This document shows, in pieces, positions 11,756 to 23,276 of a stretch of 64,000 nt of DNA (position 1 is the first letter of the stretch; each line of letters starts with the position of its first letter). The notes beneath the pieces were generated by a model. It did no database searches. It was not told where the DNA came from and saw only the letters and a list, made by a program, of their open reading frames with translations. Both the position numbers and the translations under genes were made by a program. The stretch comes from Mactromeris polynyma (lineage: Eukaryota > Mollusca > Bivalvia > Venerida > Mactridae): positions 3,289,904 to 3,353,903 of the forward strand of contig JASFXZ010000018.1 in the NCBI GenBank assembly GCA_032209605.1, given 5' to 3'.

Positions 11756-13232
11756 TATATATACACTGAACAAAAAAAGAAACTTCCGATTTGTACACAT
11801 AGTGTTTGTTGTGTTAAAGAAATCATTGTGTAAAGAAAGTAGATAGGTAATATTAGCCCTGACCTGTGTAATCAGGATTCATGAATTTTAGCGATTATGT
11901 TTGCACTGTTAATCGTCAACAACGTGAAACTCGATTTGCACGTGCATGAATTGTTCAACATGTCCCGTATGGTATCCGGTCAAATTGTTTTACTTGTCTT
12001 ACTGACATTGTTGTCAAGTGAACGAAAACGCTTCAAAAATTTACGCGAACGTGCGATTGGCATGCTTGATGCTGGCATGTCGACAGAAGACGTTTCAAAG
12101 CATGTTGGGAGTTCTAGTCGAGCGATACGAAATCTTCGCGCACGATTTAGAACGACAGGACACACTGACGACTTGCCACGTCGTGGACCTCCGCGTGTTA
12201 TAACGCATGGTCAAGACCGCTATATCATGAACACGCATTTGCGCAATCGATACCAAACTGCTACTGCTGCTAACACACCTGGGCTTCATAACAACCGAAT
12301 CAGTGGGCAAACGGTTCGTAATCGTCTGCGGGAGAACAGTTTACACGGACGACGTCCTTACGTCGGATGCGTTTTAACGCTACGTCATCGTGTGAATCGC
12401 TTAATTGGGCACGTGTACACACTCGTTGGACACGACGACGCTGGAATACCGTTCTTTTCGGATGAATCCAGATTTTGTTAACATCGTGGTGATGGCAGGG
12501 TGCGCGTCTACCGTAGGAGAAATGAACGCTATGCTGACTGTTGTGTTCTTGAACGAGATCGTTTCGGGGGGGGGGGGTTCTGTCATGGTTTGGGCAGTCA
12601 TTGCACATGATTATCGTTCACTACTAGTCGTCATTAATGGCAATTATTTAAATGCTCAACGTTACCGCGTTGACATTCTCGCTTATCACGTCATTCCTCT
12701 GTTCCACAACAACGCCAACATCTCGATTTTTCACCACGATAATGCCACATCTCATACAGCTAGAGACACTGTAATTTTTTGTATAACAAATAACATTGAT
12801 TTCATTGATGAATGTCCCGCTAACAGTCCTGATCTCGACCCAATCGAGCACGTCTGGGATATTCTGGACAGACGTGTAAGTCGTTGTCCTAACCCAACTG
12901 CTAACGTCAAGCGCTCATTCAGGAATGGAACAATATCACACAGGCAGAAATCAACACCTTGGTCAATTCTATGCGCCGGCGATGCACTGCAGTGGTCAAC
13001 TCAAGAGGTGGTCATATCCGTTATTAAGTGTTATTTAATGTTTTTAACCCCTACCTCACTTGGTCAAAATTTCCCCCATTTTATGTTATACTTTGGCGAT
13101 CATTTTTGCACCAAACGATGCATCATTGAACACTCTTTAAACGCATATATAACAATGATTCCCCGATTTGTTTTCATCCAGCTAAGTTCAAGCAAACTTA
13201 GCGGAAGTTTCTTATTTTGTTTAGTATATATA
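11756..13232 (+). mobile_element. Tc1/mariner-type DNA transposon, about 1.47 kb, decayed
   Basis: The terminal inverted repeats are about 28 bp. The left end reads TATACACTGAACAAAAAAAG, then AAACTTCCG. The right end, read on the other strand, gives TATACTAAACAAAATAAG, then AAACTTCCG. The flanks are TA-rich, as expected for TA target sites. One degenerate transposase frame fills the interior. Length and structure are typical of the superfamily. Confidence 0.85.
11960..13027 (+). pseudogene. Tc1-like transposase, disabled by several frameshifts and a stop
   Basis: This was a cut-and-paste transposase. An N-terminal helix-turn-helix region is visible (GMLDAGMSTEDVSKHVG, then SSRAIRNLRARF), followed by a linker region (TVRNRLRENSLHGRRPYVG). 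The first catalytic Asp lies in FSDESRF near 12465, the second in HDNATSHTA near 12738, and the Glu in SPDLDPIEHVWD near 12845. Thirty-five residues separate the second Asp from the Glu, one more than in classical Tc1. The frame is broken by slips around 12400-12455, an in-frame TAA at 12479-12481, a 12-G run at 12566-12577 that changes frame, and a slip near 12907. The last segment ends at TAA 13025-13027. It cannot make an active enzyme. Confidence 0.88.
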
Positions 13233-14692
13233 GCGTCCTGCCATGGTTTGTGTGAAAATTTTCAGTTTGTTTTGCTTATATTGTAGTACATCGTAAGCAT
13301 TTTGTATATCTCGTACAACATACATTGTGGCTACTTTAAAAGTTTGCTAAAATTTAATTTTCGTAATAATTTGTTATTTCAATATTGACACATTATACTT
13401 TTATTTGTCATTAGCTCTATGGTTCCCAGTTTACCCTAGTATTCTGTTTCAATCTCACAATAACATACTGAACATCCAATGTTTAGCAACACTTAATACT
13501 GCCTTTTTCGGCAAATGGTTTTACTATTTGCATATCAGTGTTGTGTAAACTAATCAAATCTTACGTTAACCACCAAGGCAATTGCTCTTCAACCGAACAA
13601 CGTTTGTAACCTTGACGCGGATTGGTTAACGTTTCGAGAAAGGGTACGTTACCTACCGAAATCCACTGAATTTACCGAAATCCATTTTGGATCTGGAGTG
13701 ACCAATAGTAACATCTCGGCATTTTTTATGTTGGACAACAATCTTAACATTCAAATGGAGCCGACCATCTTTTTTCAAGACATTTCTTGTTTACGTTGGT
13801 ATTTGTGTCACTCAGTACTAACACAACTTGGATTTATTATTGTTTTTCATTTTGGAATAACCAAATGCCATAAGCACATTTTAATGCAAAGGGAGATATT
13901 CTGAATGAAACTAAACTTTGACATTAGATAATCCTAAAATAAATGTGGTTTTCTGTTGCTAATGTACGCCCCTACATGTTCACAAACTTTAGTAGTGCTA
14001 TGAAGTAAATCATCGTTTTCACACAAACGCTGTTATGACTGATACACACATCAGTCATAGGCCTACCAGACGCTTAGCATGCACTTAATTATTTTGAACT
14101 CCTAAACTTATTTGCCCAATGTCTTGACGTTCTGTATGTTATACATGTATTTGGCTCAACCTGATCAGCTTGGCTCGGAACATTTGTTCAAGCTTCTGTA
14201 TTACTCTTTCTATATATCATATACATTGGTCATGCATAGTACACTCGGACCTTGTTCATTTGACACCCTATCCGAATACAATAATAAATCCAAGTCGTGT
14301 TTACAGGCGCTGCTATGCAAAGGGAAAGAAATTGGTATAATTTTGATTGCTGAGCTTCAGTTATGTGTAATTAAAAAGTTCATAGGTCAGGAAATAGAAT
14401 TGAAAATGTTTAGAAACCAAATATTAAACTACAGTGAGCTTTTTATTTCAATATTTTTTATTTTGTTGTTTAATATTACAGAGAGAACTCTTCTGTAGTG
14501 TTGGTGGTCGGACCAAAAATGACATATAGTGCTCAGAAGTATATCATAGGTCATCCAGCGGCCCAAACGTGCACAACACATTAAGTGTGGCGGTACCACA
14601 AGAGCAGGAACTCTCTTAGTGGAGCCTACCGATAAACACATCTTTATGGGGACACAATGCCAGAAGCTCCTTCTACGTATTTATTAAACTCA
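13233..14692. other. Unannotated stretch
   Basis: AT-rich sequence. A 128-codon open frame at 14112-14498 (+) is hydrophobic and unbounded by splice sites, and I do not support it as a gene. Confidence 0.4.
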
Positions 14693-14947
14693 TATGAGCC
14701 CTCCAATGAGAAAACGTACCTTATGATTATGCAAACATTGTATAGGTCTAGACCAGCTGCCACACCAGAAGAGCGACGTCTGATCAGGTTCTACACTGTT
14801 TGCATTGACAGCGGACAGACTGCTGTTTGTTTCGATGGGTTTCAAATACCGGTAGTGCAGACTCAATGCTATTAGTTAGATGGAGGGTCTGGGGCTACAC
14901 TAGTTGTAATACGATAAGGTACATTGTCTTATGGAACGGTTCAATTA
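14693..14947. mobile_element. Fold-back element, 'TGAGCC' family, copy 1
   Basis: The left end TGAGCCCTCCAATGAGAAAA + CGTACCTT is matched by the right end read on the other strand (TGAACCGTTCCATAAGACAA + TGTACCTT). The interior carries AGACCAGCTGCCACACCAGA and TGATCAGGTTCTACACTG blocks shared with the copies at 15440 and 16172. It is non-coding and degenerate. Confidence 0.6.
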
Positions 14948-15439
14948 CGTATCTGCATCTATGGCGAGGGTTTTCGTGTTAGTGTCTCTGTATAAATCAG
15001 TGGCAGCATTAATATATGTTAAGAATAAGAGTTTGTGACATAACAATTGAATAGTGATTTCGCTTCTGCTTTTGATCTGTCATGTACAAAGGCTACAATT
15101 AAGCTATTAATGCTTGCGATTTTTCTGTAGTCCGTCAATGAATCTTCATCTCGTTTATGAAATAATTGTATGTATGTAATCTACGAATGTCAAATAACAA
15201 CAGCAATTTAGCAACAATGTCTTGAACAGTACCAGTAGTTAATTTCCAGTGCCGTTTGATTCAAATAACAAGTTTTCTTCAGTTGGAATGCAACTTTTAT
15301 AAAAATTTCTTTGTTGATTTTCATGGGATTTAAGCCTTAAAAATTATATGTATCTTTGAAATAAACTTGTTTGACTTTTTAATAATTGTAATATTTGGCT
15401 AGCGTCGCGAGGAAATGGACTTTCGGGCTTTGCAAAAAG

Positions 15440-15590
15440 TGTAGACCCAGCCCAGCCGCCACGTTGTCAACGCGGTGTCTGATCAGGGTTTACATTATTT
15501 GACACTCCTCAAGATAATTTCCTCCAATACCACCTCAAACAGTGTAGACCCTGATCAGACGTTGACAACGCGGAGGCTGATCTATGCATT
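15440..15590. mobile_element. Internal remnant of the same fold-back family
   Basis: GTTGTCAACGCGGTGTCTGATCAGGG at about 15463 is answered by its inverted partner CCCTGATCAGACGTTGACAAC at about 15549. Both are flanked by GTGTAGACCC blocks. The terminal arms seen in the other copies are missing or too diverged. It lies about 60 bp upstream of the possible exon at 15650. Confidence 0.5.
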
Positions 15591-15649
15591 GTTTTCAATT
15601 CTCGAAGGATGCCGGTCATTTTAATTATCATTTCCCTTTTCCATTACAG

Positions 15650-15890
15650 GTGTCTTGCGGAAGAAAACCCCATCAGAGACTGAATGTAGTCTTCGCTCCA
15701 GGGCCAGTGACGTTCTCAAGCGTTCAAGTGGTCTTAAAGGTGGTGCTGCTTATAAAGCAAAGAAAATCAAATTGGTGACATTAGCAAGTCAGAAGTCCAA
15801 ACAGGTAGCCACCAAAGACAATTCCTCATCCAGTGAAAATGACCAGGAACACCAGAGTCGCGACATGCATGAACTTAGAAAAACGAGCGG
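15650..15890 (+). CDS. Possible coding exon of an unrecognised Lys/Ser-rich nuclear-type protein
   Basis: A good acceptor (CCCTTTTCCATTACAG, ending 15649) opens a frame that runs to a TAG at 15925-15927, with a candidate donor GTACAA at 15891. The peptide begins VLRKKTPSETECSLRSRA and continues with KGGAAYKAKKIKL, DNSSSSENDQEHQSRD and HELRKTSG. It is rich in Lys, Arg, Ser and acidic residues, with NLS-like basic clusters and no membrane segment. I do not recognise the family. Exon borders other than the acceptor are uncertain, and no partner exon was found nearby. It could also be a chance open frame. Confidence 0.35.
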
Positions 15891-16171
15891 GTACAATTTC
15901 AATAGAGTGTTAGTGAGACTTATTTAGTTCTGGTCAGATATATGCATTACGCATTTTGGTTTCTAGTCACATTTTTTATATGAAAAGCGTTTGATTTTAA
16001 GTATTCGTAGTTTTAATTTCGAAGGATTTACATTAATAGATGTGCCTATGTAAACATATAACATTCCCGGTGTTCATTGAAAGCATTCAGTGTGTAGACA
16101 ATTATTTGTTTTATGAACTTTCATTTTGATGTGTTTGACTTAAAGGAGACCAATTCTAGTAATATTTCCTA

Positions 16172-16360
16172 TATGAGCCATTCCAGGAGAAAAGGTACAT
16201 AAAGGACGGCAAATAGTGTAGACCCAGACCACATCAGGGTATGCACTGTTTGTAGTGGTTATGGACAAACTACTGTTCACTTCGATCAGTGGCAGCTGGT
16301 CTGCGTTCACACTGTTTGCAATGGAATAAAGTACCTTTTCTCAAGGAACGGCTGTTATGA
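16172..16360. mobile_element. Fold-back element, 'TGAGCC' family, copy 2
   Basis: The left end TATGAGCCATTCCAGGAGAA + AAGGTAC mirrors the right end (on the other strand CAGCCGTTCCTTGAGAAAAG + GTAC). The interior has GTGTAGACCC and ATCAGGGT blocks shared with the neighbouring copies. It is 189 bp and non-coding. Confidence 0.6.
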
Positions 16361-16589
16361 AAAGAAAAGTTAAAGTGTTTTCACAGTTTGAATTTTTTGT
16401 TAATTCAGCAACAGTTGTTGCCGGTTTTATTTGTAATATTTTTTTTAACAAATAACATTCATAAATGTGTATGTGTACACATTATATTCCTGATGTTCAC
16501 TGAAAAGACAAGTGTGTTAACAATAGTTATTGTTTGCGGATTGTTTTCTTCATTTTGATGGTTTCTAAAACAATTTGTTTCAAGTTTTG

Positions 16590-16950
16590 TCGGCGAAATT
16601 TCAAAGACAATAAAACGTTCTTTACACGTCTTCGTTATGTCATTAAATTCCTTTCAAACACTACTGCAATACGTCTGCATGGGGTTCCTGTCTGGTTTTC
16701 CTTATGTCCTGCAAACGTCTTGTTGAGGTTTGGAAAACGTACCTGTAAGGAAAACGTCTTAAGAACCTCCTAAAGACGTGTACATTGCAGGTCTTGGCAA
16801 AGCATTTTCAAGGTTTTTTAACAGTCCTCAACACGTTCAGAAAACTAAACCGATACGTCGACGAAATGTAACACTTTTGCGTGACGGCAACGTCTTCAGC
16901 ACTTGTTAGCTGGAAACGTCTCCGTCACGTTCAGGTAACGTAGAATGGTT
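16590..16950. repeat. Cluster of about a dozen ACGT-centred motifs
   Basis: Within about 360 bp the motif (A)ACGT(C/T)(T/C) recurs at least a dozen times in irregular spacing (for example AAACGTCTTG, AAAACGTACC, AAAACGTCTTA, CAACGTCTTC, AAACGTCTCC). The density is far above the surrounding sequence. It may be an old, diverged repeat built from a short self-complementary unit. Confidence 0.35.
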
Positions 16951-17159
16951 CACTGGGCGGCGGTTTATGAATTGTAATGTTTGTGAAAATGTGTGGTCCA
17001 TATAAACAAACATAATAATGAGTAGTAAGCATTTACACGTTTGGATAGAAAACGTAAATATAAATAGAACATAAAAAATTAACAAAGATATCAAATACAT
17101 TATGTAACGTAAAGCTGTCAATGCATTTGTAAGTCCCTCGGTGGTGCTAAACAGCATTG

Positions 17160-17223
17160 AAGATGGTGAAAACAATTAGTTTAACAGCAATGTCTGCAGC
17201 GTTCTTCATTTCCTCTATACACG
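17160..17223 (-). other. Probable 3' untranslated exon of the Met-rich gene (start supported, end unknown)
   Basis: On the minus strand a strong acceptor (TTTCTTTTTCATTGCAG) ends at 17224, so an exon would begin at 17223. It lies downstream of the donor GTAAGC at 17778-17783, which follows one base after the stop codon of the Met-rich gene. The two sites fit a 3' UTR intron of about 0.55 kb. The exon's lower boundary was not found. I give only the part near the acceptor. Confidence 0.4.
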
Positions 17224-17784
17224 CTGCAATGAAAAAGAAACGTGAATTGAAAGTGAGAAAGGGTCAGAGAGAAACGGTGGTAACGGGGACTCCTCGCACA
17301 GATCCCTATGATGTAAAACAATGAGGGGACATGAATAATATTGCATCCAAGTTGAGCAATTAAAAATAAATAAATCGCCTTAATGATACAATCGCTACCA
17401 TATCAACATTATAATTTCCTAGATGCTTCAATTTATCATACGTACATTTTGGTAATATACAGTCAGTATTGCTGATGCGACCACGTGTCTTATGAGACCA
17501 TTTTCAGTAAGCGACCACTTAAATTCCCGCCCGAGCGTACATATTTCATAAACAAATCTTCTGCTCTTCAAGTGGAAAGTTTGAAATATTTCCTCACTGT
17601 TTTAATTCTATTAATCACAATTAAGCCTCGAAAACATCTTCGGGCAAAGCATTAGGTTGTGGCATCAAAACTTTGATTGGGAAAAACTTGACGTCATTAC
17701 CAACGTCACAAATACAGGTTTTGTCATGGCAGCGCTCATACTATGTTATCAATAGTTTACTGTTGATTCAACACCATGCTTACC

Positions 17785-20723
17785 TTATTTAGCCATATTT
17801 GAAACCATCATCATGGTCGCCATGTCTTTAATGCAGCAGCCAGTTCCAAGGGCGCTACATGTGAGTAGATTTGGCATGTTATATGTTTGCATTGAAATCA
17901 TGTCACAGACTTCCTTCCAGTTAGCACAAGGTACAAATCTTAAGTTGTTCGTATTTCTACAAAGGAGCATACTGTCCATTCCACTCGAAGTTGATCCAGC
18001 AGCACCGGAAGCAGCTCCGGAAGCAGCTCCCGAATTGCCGCCCATCGACTGTTGCATCATCTGCATCATCATCATCCTCCTCATATCGAGCTGGGCCACT
18101 GAAACAAAGAGGTATTATATTGAATAACTGTTCTTACTTCGCACATGGACATTGTGCTATATTTGCTTAAATATGTAGCAGATAAAGACATTGTTTTGTG
18201 CAAAATGACAAAAGGCCTGTATCGTTAAAGTGTCGTGCCCTATTTTCTGTTTCTCGATGTAAAGAAAAATTACGATCATAACTATTTGTGATATAAAACA
18301 AACGTTTAAAGAAATTATATTCTGATCCTCAAACGCCTGTTACTTATGTACTGCTCAATTAAAACCATATTCATTCCGTTATCAATTTTGAACTGATAAC
18401 TTATAAAGCATTGTTTATTTACATGCTGCTAAAAATAGAAACGCCAAAGTAGAGTGCGGCACTTTGTTTGGTTTCTCATAAAGCTCGACAGGAATCTTCA
18501 TGATAGATATCTATTTGGATACTTTATTAACGCTCGTGGTACCGCCAAATCACAAATAGCACAAACATGTCACTGCTTTAGTCATGCATATACTCTGTAT
18601 AAGGAAAATTGCGTCAATCGAAGTCATTGTTATGACAAGGACTCAATTTATCGCTATAATTAGTGTATCGGTTGACTTATATTCCGACAATATATCCATA
18701 CTTGTCATCGAAGATGTCATATATGTCAGCTTGTTGTCTTGCATCGAGAATTCACTTAATATTTAGAGGTGTGTTTGTATCTGACAGACTTGTCATATCC
18801 TGCATCTAATATAGTATCACAGAGTGACAGACCATAACTATGTGGGTGTAACAAGGTCGCATGCCGCTCTGTACTTTACTACTACTTTGTAAACATCCTC
18901 ATTTGTACTAAAAAACGGACTTCAAATATGTCGCTCTTTAAATGTGGTATAAGCTTGATGAAATCTGGACACATAGATCATTAGGTGTGCGGCATCAACA
19001 TACTAACGTTTTTTCTGTTATTACTTATTAAATACAATAGGCGCTTAATAAACAAATGGTCCTTGTCAACTGTTGTATAATTTGCAAACACTAATGCAAG
19101 TTTTGCTCGCTTGTAAACTGTCATGGTATACTACCGTCGATTTAAATTTAGTTGAGAATATCGTTATTGTGTTCTCAATTTCTATTGGACAATATTTTCC
19201 AAAACATTTTTTCATTGGCTTGACTGACTGCTTCATAATTTGTTTCCAACAAGTAAATAAAAACGGACAAAACATTGTATGATATATTTATGATAATGAT
19301 GAAATTTAAAGCATTGTTACTAAGCATGATTTTATGTTTGCTATTGTATAACCAAACACGACTCGTCTGCCCGCAAAATCTTTTGACAAAAAATGACATA
19401 TATGAATCCCATGACGTTAATAATCCAGACTATTTATTTCGTCCTTTTCTGACAAATGAAGGTCGACATTAAAATCGGGATAAAAGTTGAACGAGCTCAC
19501 TCAACACGCGTTTTTACCAAGAAGAGAAGATATTTATAGCGTGGTTGTTTACCGACAAGTCACGCTTCGTGGTGAAACAGCTTTGTCAATCATACATAGG
19601 CGAAGACTACCTAATTGTATACAGAACAGAGCATAAAGATTTTTATTGACGTAAGCAATTACAGCTCATCGTCATGAAACAAGGATATATGCACGTAAAA
19701 AGAAATTCATCTTCTAAATCATTTAAAAAACATAAACAATCGCATGCTATTGTGGCCTCTTGTTCATACCGTAGATATGCTGTATGCGACTTTTAGACTC
19801 TGAATTGGACTGCCGGTCGACTCTTCGGTAGTAGGGACTTTGATTGATACTATAAGAAAGCCTTGATGGTTAAAATCGCAAATACTGTTACTGTTAGTAA
19901 TTGATATACAGGGCGTTAAAGATTTTCGTTTACAACGTCTGTGTGGCCATTATAAAAACACACATGAGCAAACTGATGATCACTAAAGATGACAATTGGT
20001 ACACAAATAGCACATAAATAACCTTTTTTTTCAAACGTTATGCATATTATATGACTATGACAGAAAATAACAATTTGACCAACACAACATACTGCTAGCG
20101 TCGTGTATAAGTCTGTACCAGCGGTATTTTGTTCCTGAATACTGGGACCAATATATGTATATATTGGTCCCAGCTGAATATGCTGCTATTTCATATTAGT
20201 GTTAAAGTCTATAGCGACGTAGATGATAAGAGCATTTGAAAAAGATACTAAAATTCAAACTTTGTGAACGAATTGTTGAATACTAAGTATTTTCTTTTGT
20301 CACATATACAGTCTGTAGATAGTACTATCTGTAAGAGCGATATATACATGATATAAATGTCCTAATACAAAATGACAGTGATAGGTAATCACTAATTGGT
20401 GGATCTCAATTAGATACAAAACTTGAAATTTAACCCATTCAGAAAAAAAACAGTACCAAGTTTTTCAGTAGCAATGTACCCTATGTCGAAATGTGTAAAC
20501 AAAAGCATATTCTGTTCTCTTTTATTAGATAAATATTTTTACAAAAGAATGAAGGAAATGCACCAAATCTATACTAGTCGTAAAGTAGTAGTGGCCTACA
20601 TATATAGTCCTTGTAAATATGAAATACGATCGCAATATCGCAGCTTTTCAATAATCAAAATATGGTAAAATACTTACCCGCCATGCCCACTAAGCATCCT
20701 AGAAGAACTACTTTCCACATCAT
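17785..20723 (-). CDS. Secreted Met-rich, Cys-containing protein, two coding exons
   Basis: Exon 1 runs 20723-20678 (minus), starting at the first of two tandem ATGs and ending at a GTAAGTA donor. Exon 2 runs 18098-17785, after acceptor TTTGTTTCAG, and ends with TAA. Phases match (Val codon split G/TG). The product is 119 residues: a signal peptide MMWKVVLLGCLVGMAVA, then QLDMRRMMMMQMMQQSM, a GAAS-type low-complexity linker and a Cys module with spacing C-x10-C-x6-C-x15-C-x6-CC. The mature part has 18 Met in about 102 residues and six Cys. A TATA box lies 77 bp above the ATG. The 2.6 kb intron holds a 32-bp palindrome. I do not recognise the family. Composition and secretion would suit an extracellular matrix or mantle secretory product, but that is inference. 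Confidence 0.75.
20142..20173. repeat. Near-perfect 32-bp palindrome
   Basis: Two 15-bp arms, CTGGGACCAATATAT and ATATATTGGTCCCAG, are perfectly complementary around a 2-bp centre. It lies in the intron of the Met-rich gene. Flanking CTGAATA occurs on both sides in direct orientation, which could be a target duplication of a tiny element. Confidence 0.85.
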
Positions 20724-20799
20724 TTTGTTTCTACCGCCTATTTTGGGTTCCACGAAAGCTTTTGAATAACACTACTGACGATTGCGACGAGCGCGCGCA

Positions 20800-20806
20800 T
20801 TTTATA
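20800..20806 (-). promoter_or_regulatory. TATA box of the Met-rich gene
   Basis: TATAAAA on the minus strand, followed by GC-rich TGCGCGCGCTCGTCGCAATC where transcription would begin about 30 bp on. The start codon lies 77 bp downstream. Position and strand suit the secreted Met-rich gene. Confidence 0.6.
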
Positions 20807-20809
20807 CTG

Positions 20810-21570
20810 TCCCCCATCTTCGTCAGTTTCCGTGAAACATCGTAAAACGTCGGGACATGATGCGAACGCCATACAATGAGTTTGTGTGGCCAACTTGTCA
20901 GTCAATAGTATAAGAATCTTACGTACGAATAATTAATCAACTGTACCGTACATGGGTGGAAAATTGTACAACGTCAGACCTCTAACTGATTTCGTGAACA
21001 ATTTCGAGTTATTAATTGCAGATACGGTTACAATAAAAGATCGTTGCAATCGTTAATCTTTACGCACACAAAATTACAGACATAGTGTGAATGATTTCAT
21101 CTTAAGCGAATGAGTGCGGTGGTTTTGATCTAAGAAGTTTCGTCAAATTTAATTGTTCAAAAATAAGTGTAAAATAGATCCATAATGCATTTGAACTAAC
21201 GCAACCAAACTTCAAATATGCCGAGCACGGGTTCACTTCCATTGAAATCAGTCTTGATGTATGATCGCTATATAAAACAAAACATTGTATATGACATAAT
21301 TAACTCTCGTGCAGCTTAGTTGCTTGGATACGCAGCTTTCTCAGTACATTGTTTATACTTGTATTGTTGATGTTATTATTGTATGTAAAATTAACGCTAT
21401 TTAGATTTGTATCAACATTTTGTATTTAATATAATGACTAGAACTTTTACTACTATATAAATATATTCTGAAAGTATTAATGTTGCTATTGACCATATAT
21501 CGTAAATGTTCAACAATTGTAAATATTAGCTAATACAGTATGCTCATAGACTGAGAAATAAAGCATACAA
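20810..21570. other. Intergenic stretch upstream of the Met-rich gene
   Basis: I see no further gene, RNA or repeat. It includes the upstream promoter region of the minus-strand gene. Confidence 0.4.
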
Positions 21571-21576
21571 TTAAAC

Positions 21577-21718
21577 CTCGACAATAAGACCACCCTTGGG
21601 ACCCTGGAAAATTGGTCATTTATATTGAGGTGGTCTTATTATTGAGGTTGAATGAAGATCAAACCAGTGAAAATTGACTTACTATTGAGGTGGTCTTCAA
21701 GTGAGGTTACTGTATATG
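21577..21718. mobile_element. Pogo/Tigger-type MITE (AACCTC...GGTTACTG), copy 1
   Basis: The left end AAACCTCGACAATAAGACCACC is mirrored by GGTGGTCTTATTATTGAGG and by a second GAGGTGGTCTTCAAGTGAGG block, finishing GGTTACTG-TA. The family is the same as at 34669-34851, where both TA-CAGTAAAACCTC and GTTACTG-TA ends are present. It is non-coding. The 45-bp array begins about 20 bp after its right end. Confidence 0.65.
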
Positions 21719-21736
21719 AAACGTGACGAGGGACAA

Positions 21737-23276
21737 TGCAATATGTGTATTGTACAACAAGCAGGATATCCCTCTGTACAGTACAGTATGTGTATCGTAC
21801 AACAAGCAGGATATCCCTCTGTACAGTACAGTATGTGTATCGTACAACAAGCAGGATATCCCTCTGTACAGTACAGTATGTGTATCGTACAACAAGCAGG
21901 ATATCCCTCTGTACAGTACAGTATGTGTATCGTACAACAAGCAGGATATCCCTCTGTACAGTACAGTATGTGTATCGTACAACAAGCAGGATATCCCTCT
22001 GTACAGTACAGTATGTGTATCGTACAACAAGCAGGATATCCCTCTGTACAGTACAGTATGTGTATCGTACAACAAGCAGGATATCCCTCTGTACAGTACA
22101 GTATGTGTATCGTACAACAAGCAGGATATCCCTCTGTACAGTGCAGTATGTGTATCGTACAACAAGCAGGATATCCCTCTGTTCAGTGCAGTATGTGTAT
22201 CGTACAACAAGCAGGATATCCCTCTGTACAGTGCAGTATGTGTATCGTACAACAAGCAGGATATCCCTCTGTACAGTACAGTATGTGTATCGTACAACAA
22301 GCAGGATATCCCTCTGTACAGTACAGTATGTGTATCGTACAACAAGCAGGATATCCCTCTGTACAGTACAGTATGTGTATCGTACAACAAGCAGGATATC
22401 CCTCTGTACAGTACAGTATGTGTATCGTACAACAAGCAGGATATCCCTCTGTACAGTACAGTATGTGTATCGTACAACAAGCAGGATATCCCTCTGTACA
22501 GTACAGTATGTGTATCGTACAACAAGCAGGATATCCCTCTGTACAGTGCAGTATGTGTATCGTACAACAAGCAGGATATCCCTCTGTACAGTGCAGTATG
22601 TGTATCGTACAACAAGCAGGATATCCCTATGTACAGTACAGTATGTGTATCGTACAACAAGCAGGATATCCCTCTGTACAGTACAGTATGTGTATCGTAC
22701 AACAAGCAGGATATCCCTCTGTACAGTACAGTATGTGTATCGTACAACAAGCAGGACATCCCTCTGTACAGTACAGTATGTGTATCGTACAACAAGCAGG
22801 ATATCCCTCTGTACAGTACAGTATGTGTATCGTACAACAAGCAGGATATCCCTCTGTACAGTACAGTATGTGTATCGTACAACAAGCAGGATATCCCTCT
22901 GTACAGTACAGTATGTGTATCGTACAACAAGCAGGATATCCCTATGTACAGTACAGTATGTGTATCGTACAACAAGCAGGATATCCCTCTGTACAGTACA
23001 GTATGTGTATCGTACAACAAGCAGGATATCCCTCTGTACAGTACAGTATGTGTATCGTACAACAAGCAGGATATCCCTCTGTACAGTGCAGTATGTGTAT
23101 CGTACAACAAGCAGGACATCCCTCTGTACAGTACAGTATGTGTATCGTACAACAAGCAGGATATCCCTCTGTACAGTACAGTATGTGTATCGTACAACAA
23201 GCAGGATATCCCTCTGTACAGTACAGTATGTGTATCGTACAACAAGCAGGATATCCCTATGTACAGTACAGTATGT
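21737..23276. repeat. 45-bp minisatellite, about 34 copies
   Basis: Units of GTACAGTACAGTATGTGTAT + CGTACAACAAGCAGGATATCCCTCT repeat every 45 bp with very few variants (GTGCAG, CCCTATG, GGACATC). Because 45 is a multiple of three and the unit has no stop in five frames, frames of more than 500 codons run on both strands. None has a start context, splice signals or non-repetitive ends that would support a protein. The homogeneity suggests recent expansion. Confidence 0.95.

Noticed and set aside
17163..17324. 53-residue plus-strand frame with a signal-like start (MVKTISLTAMSAAFF) and basic tail
   Set aside because: A strong minus-strand acceptor for the Met-rich gene overlaps it, and it has no promoter or poly(A) signal. 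It could be reconsidered if plus-strand transcripts exist.
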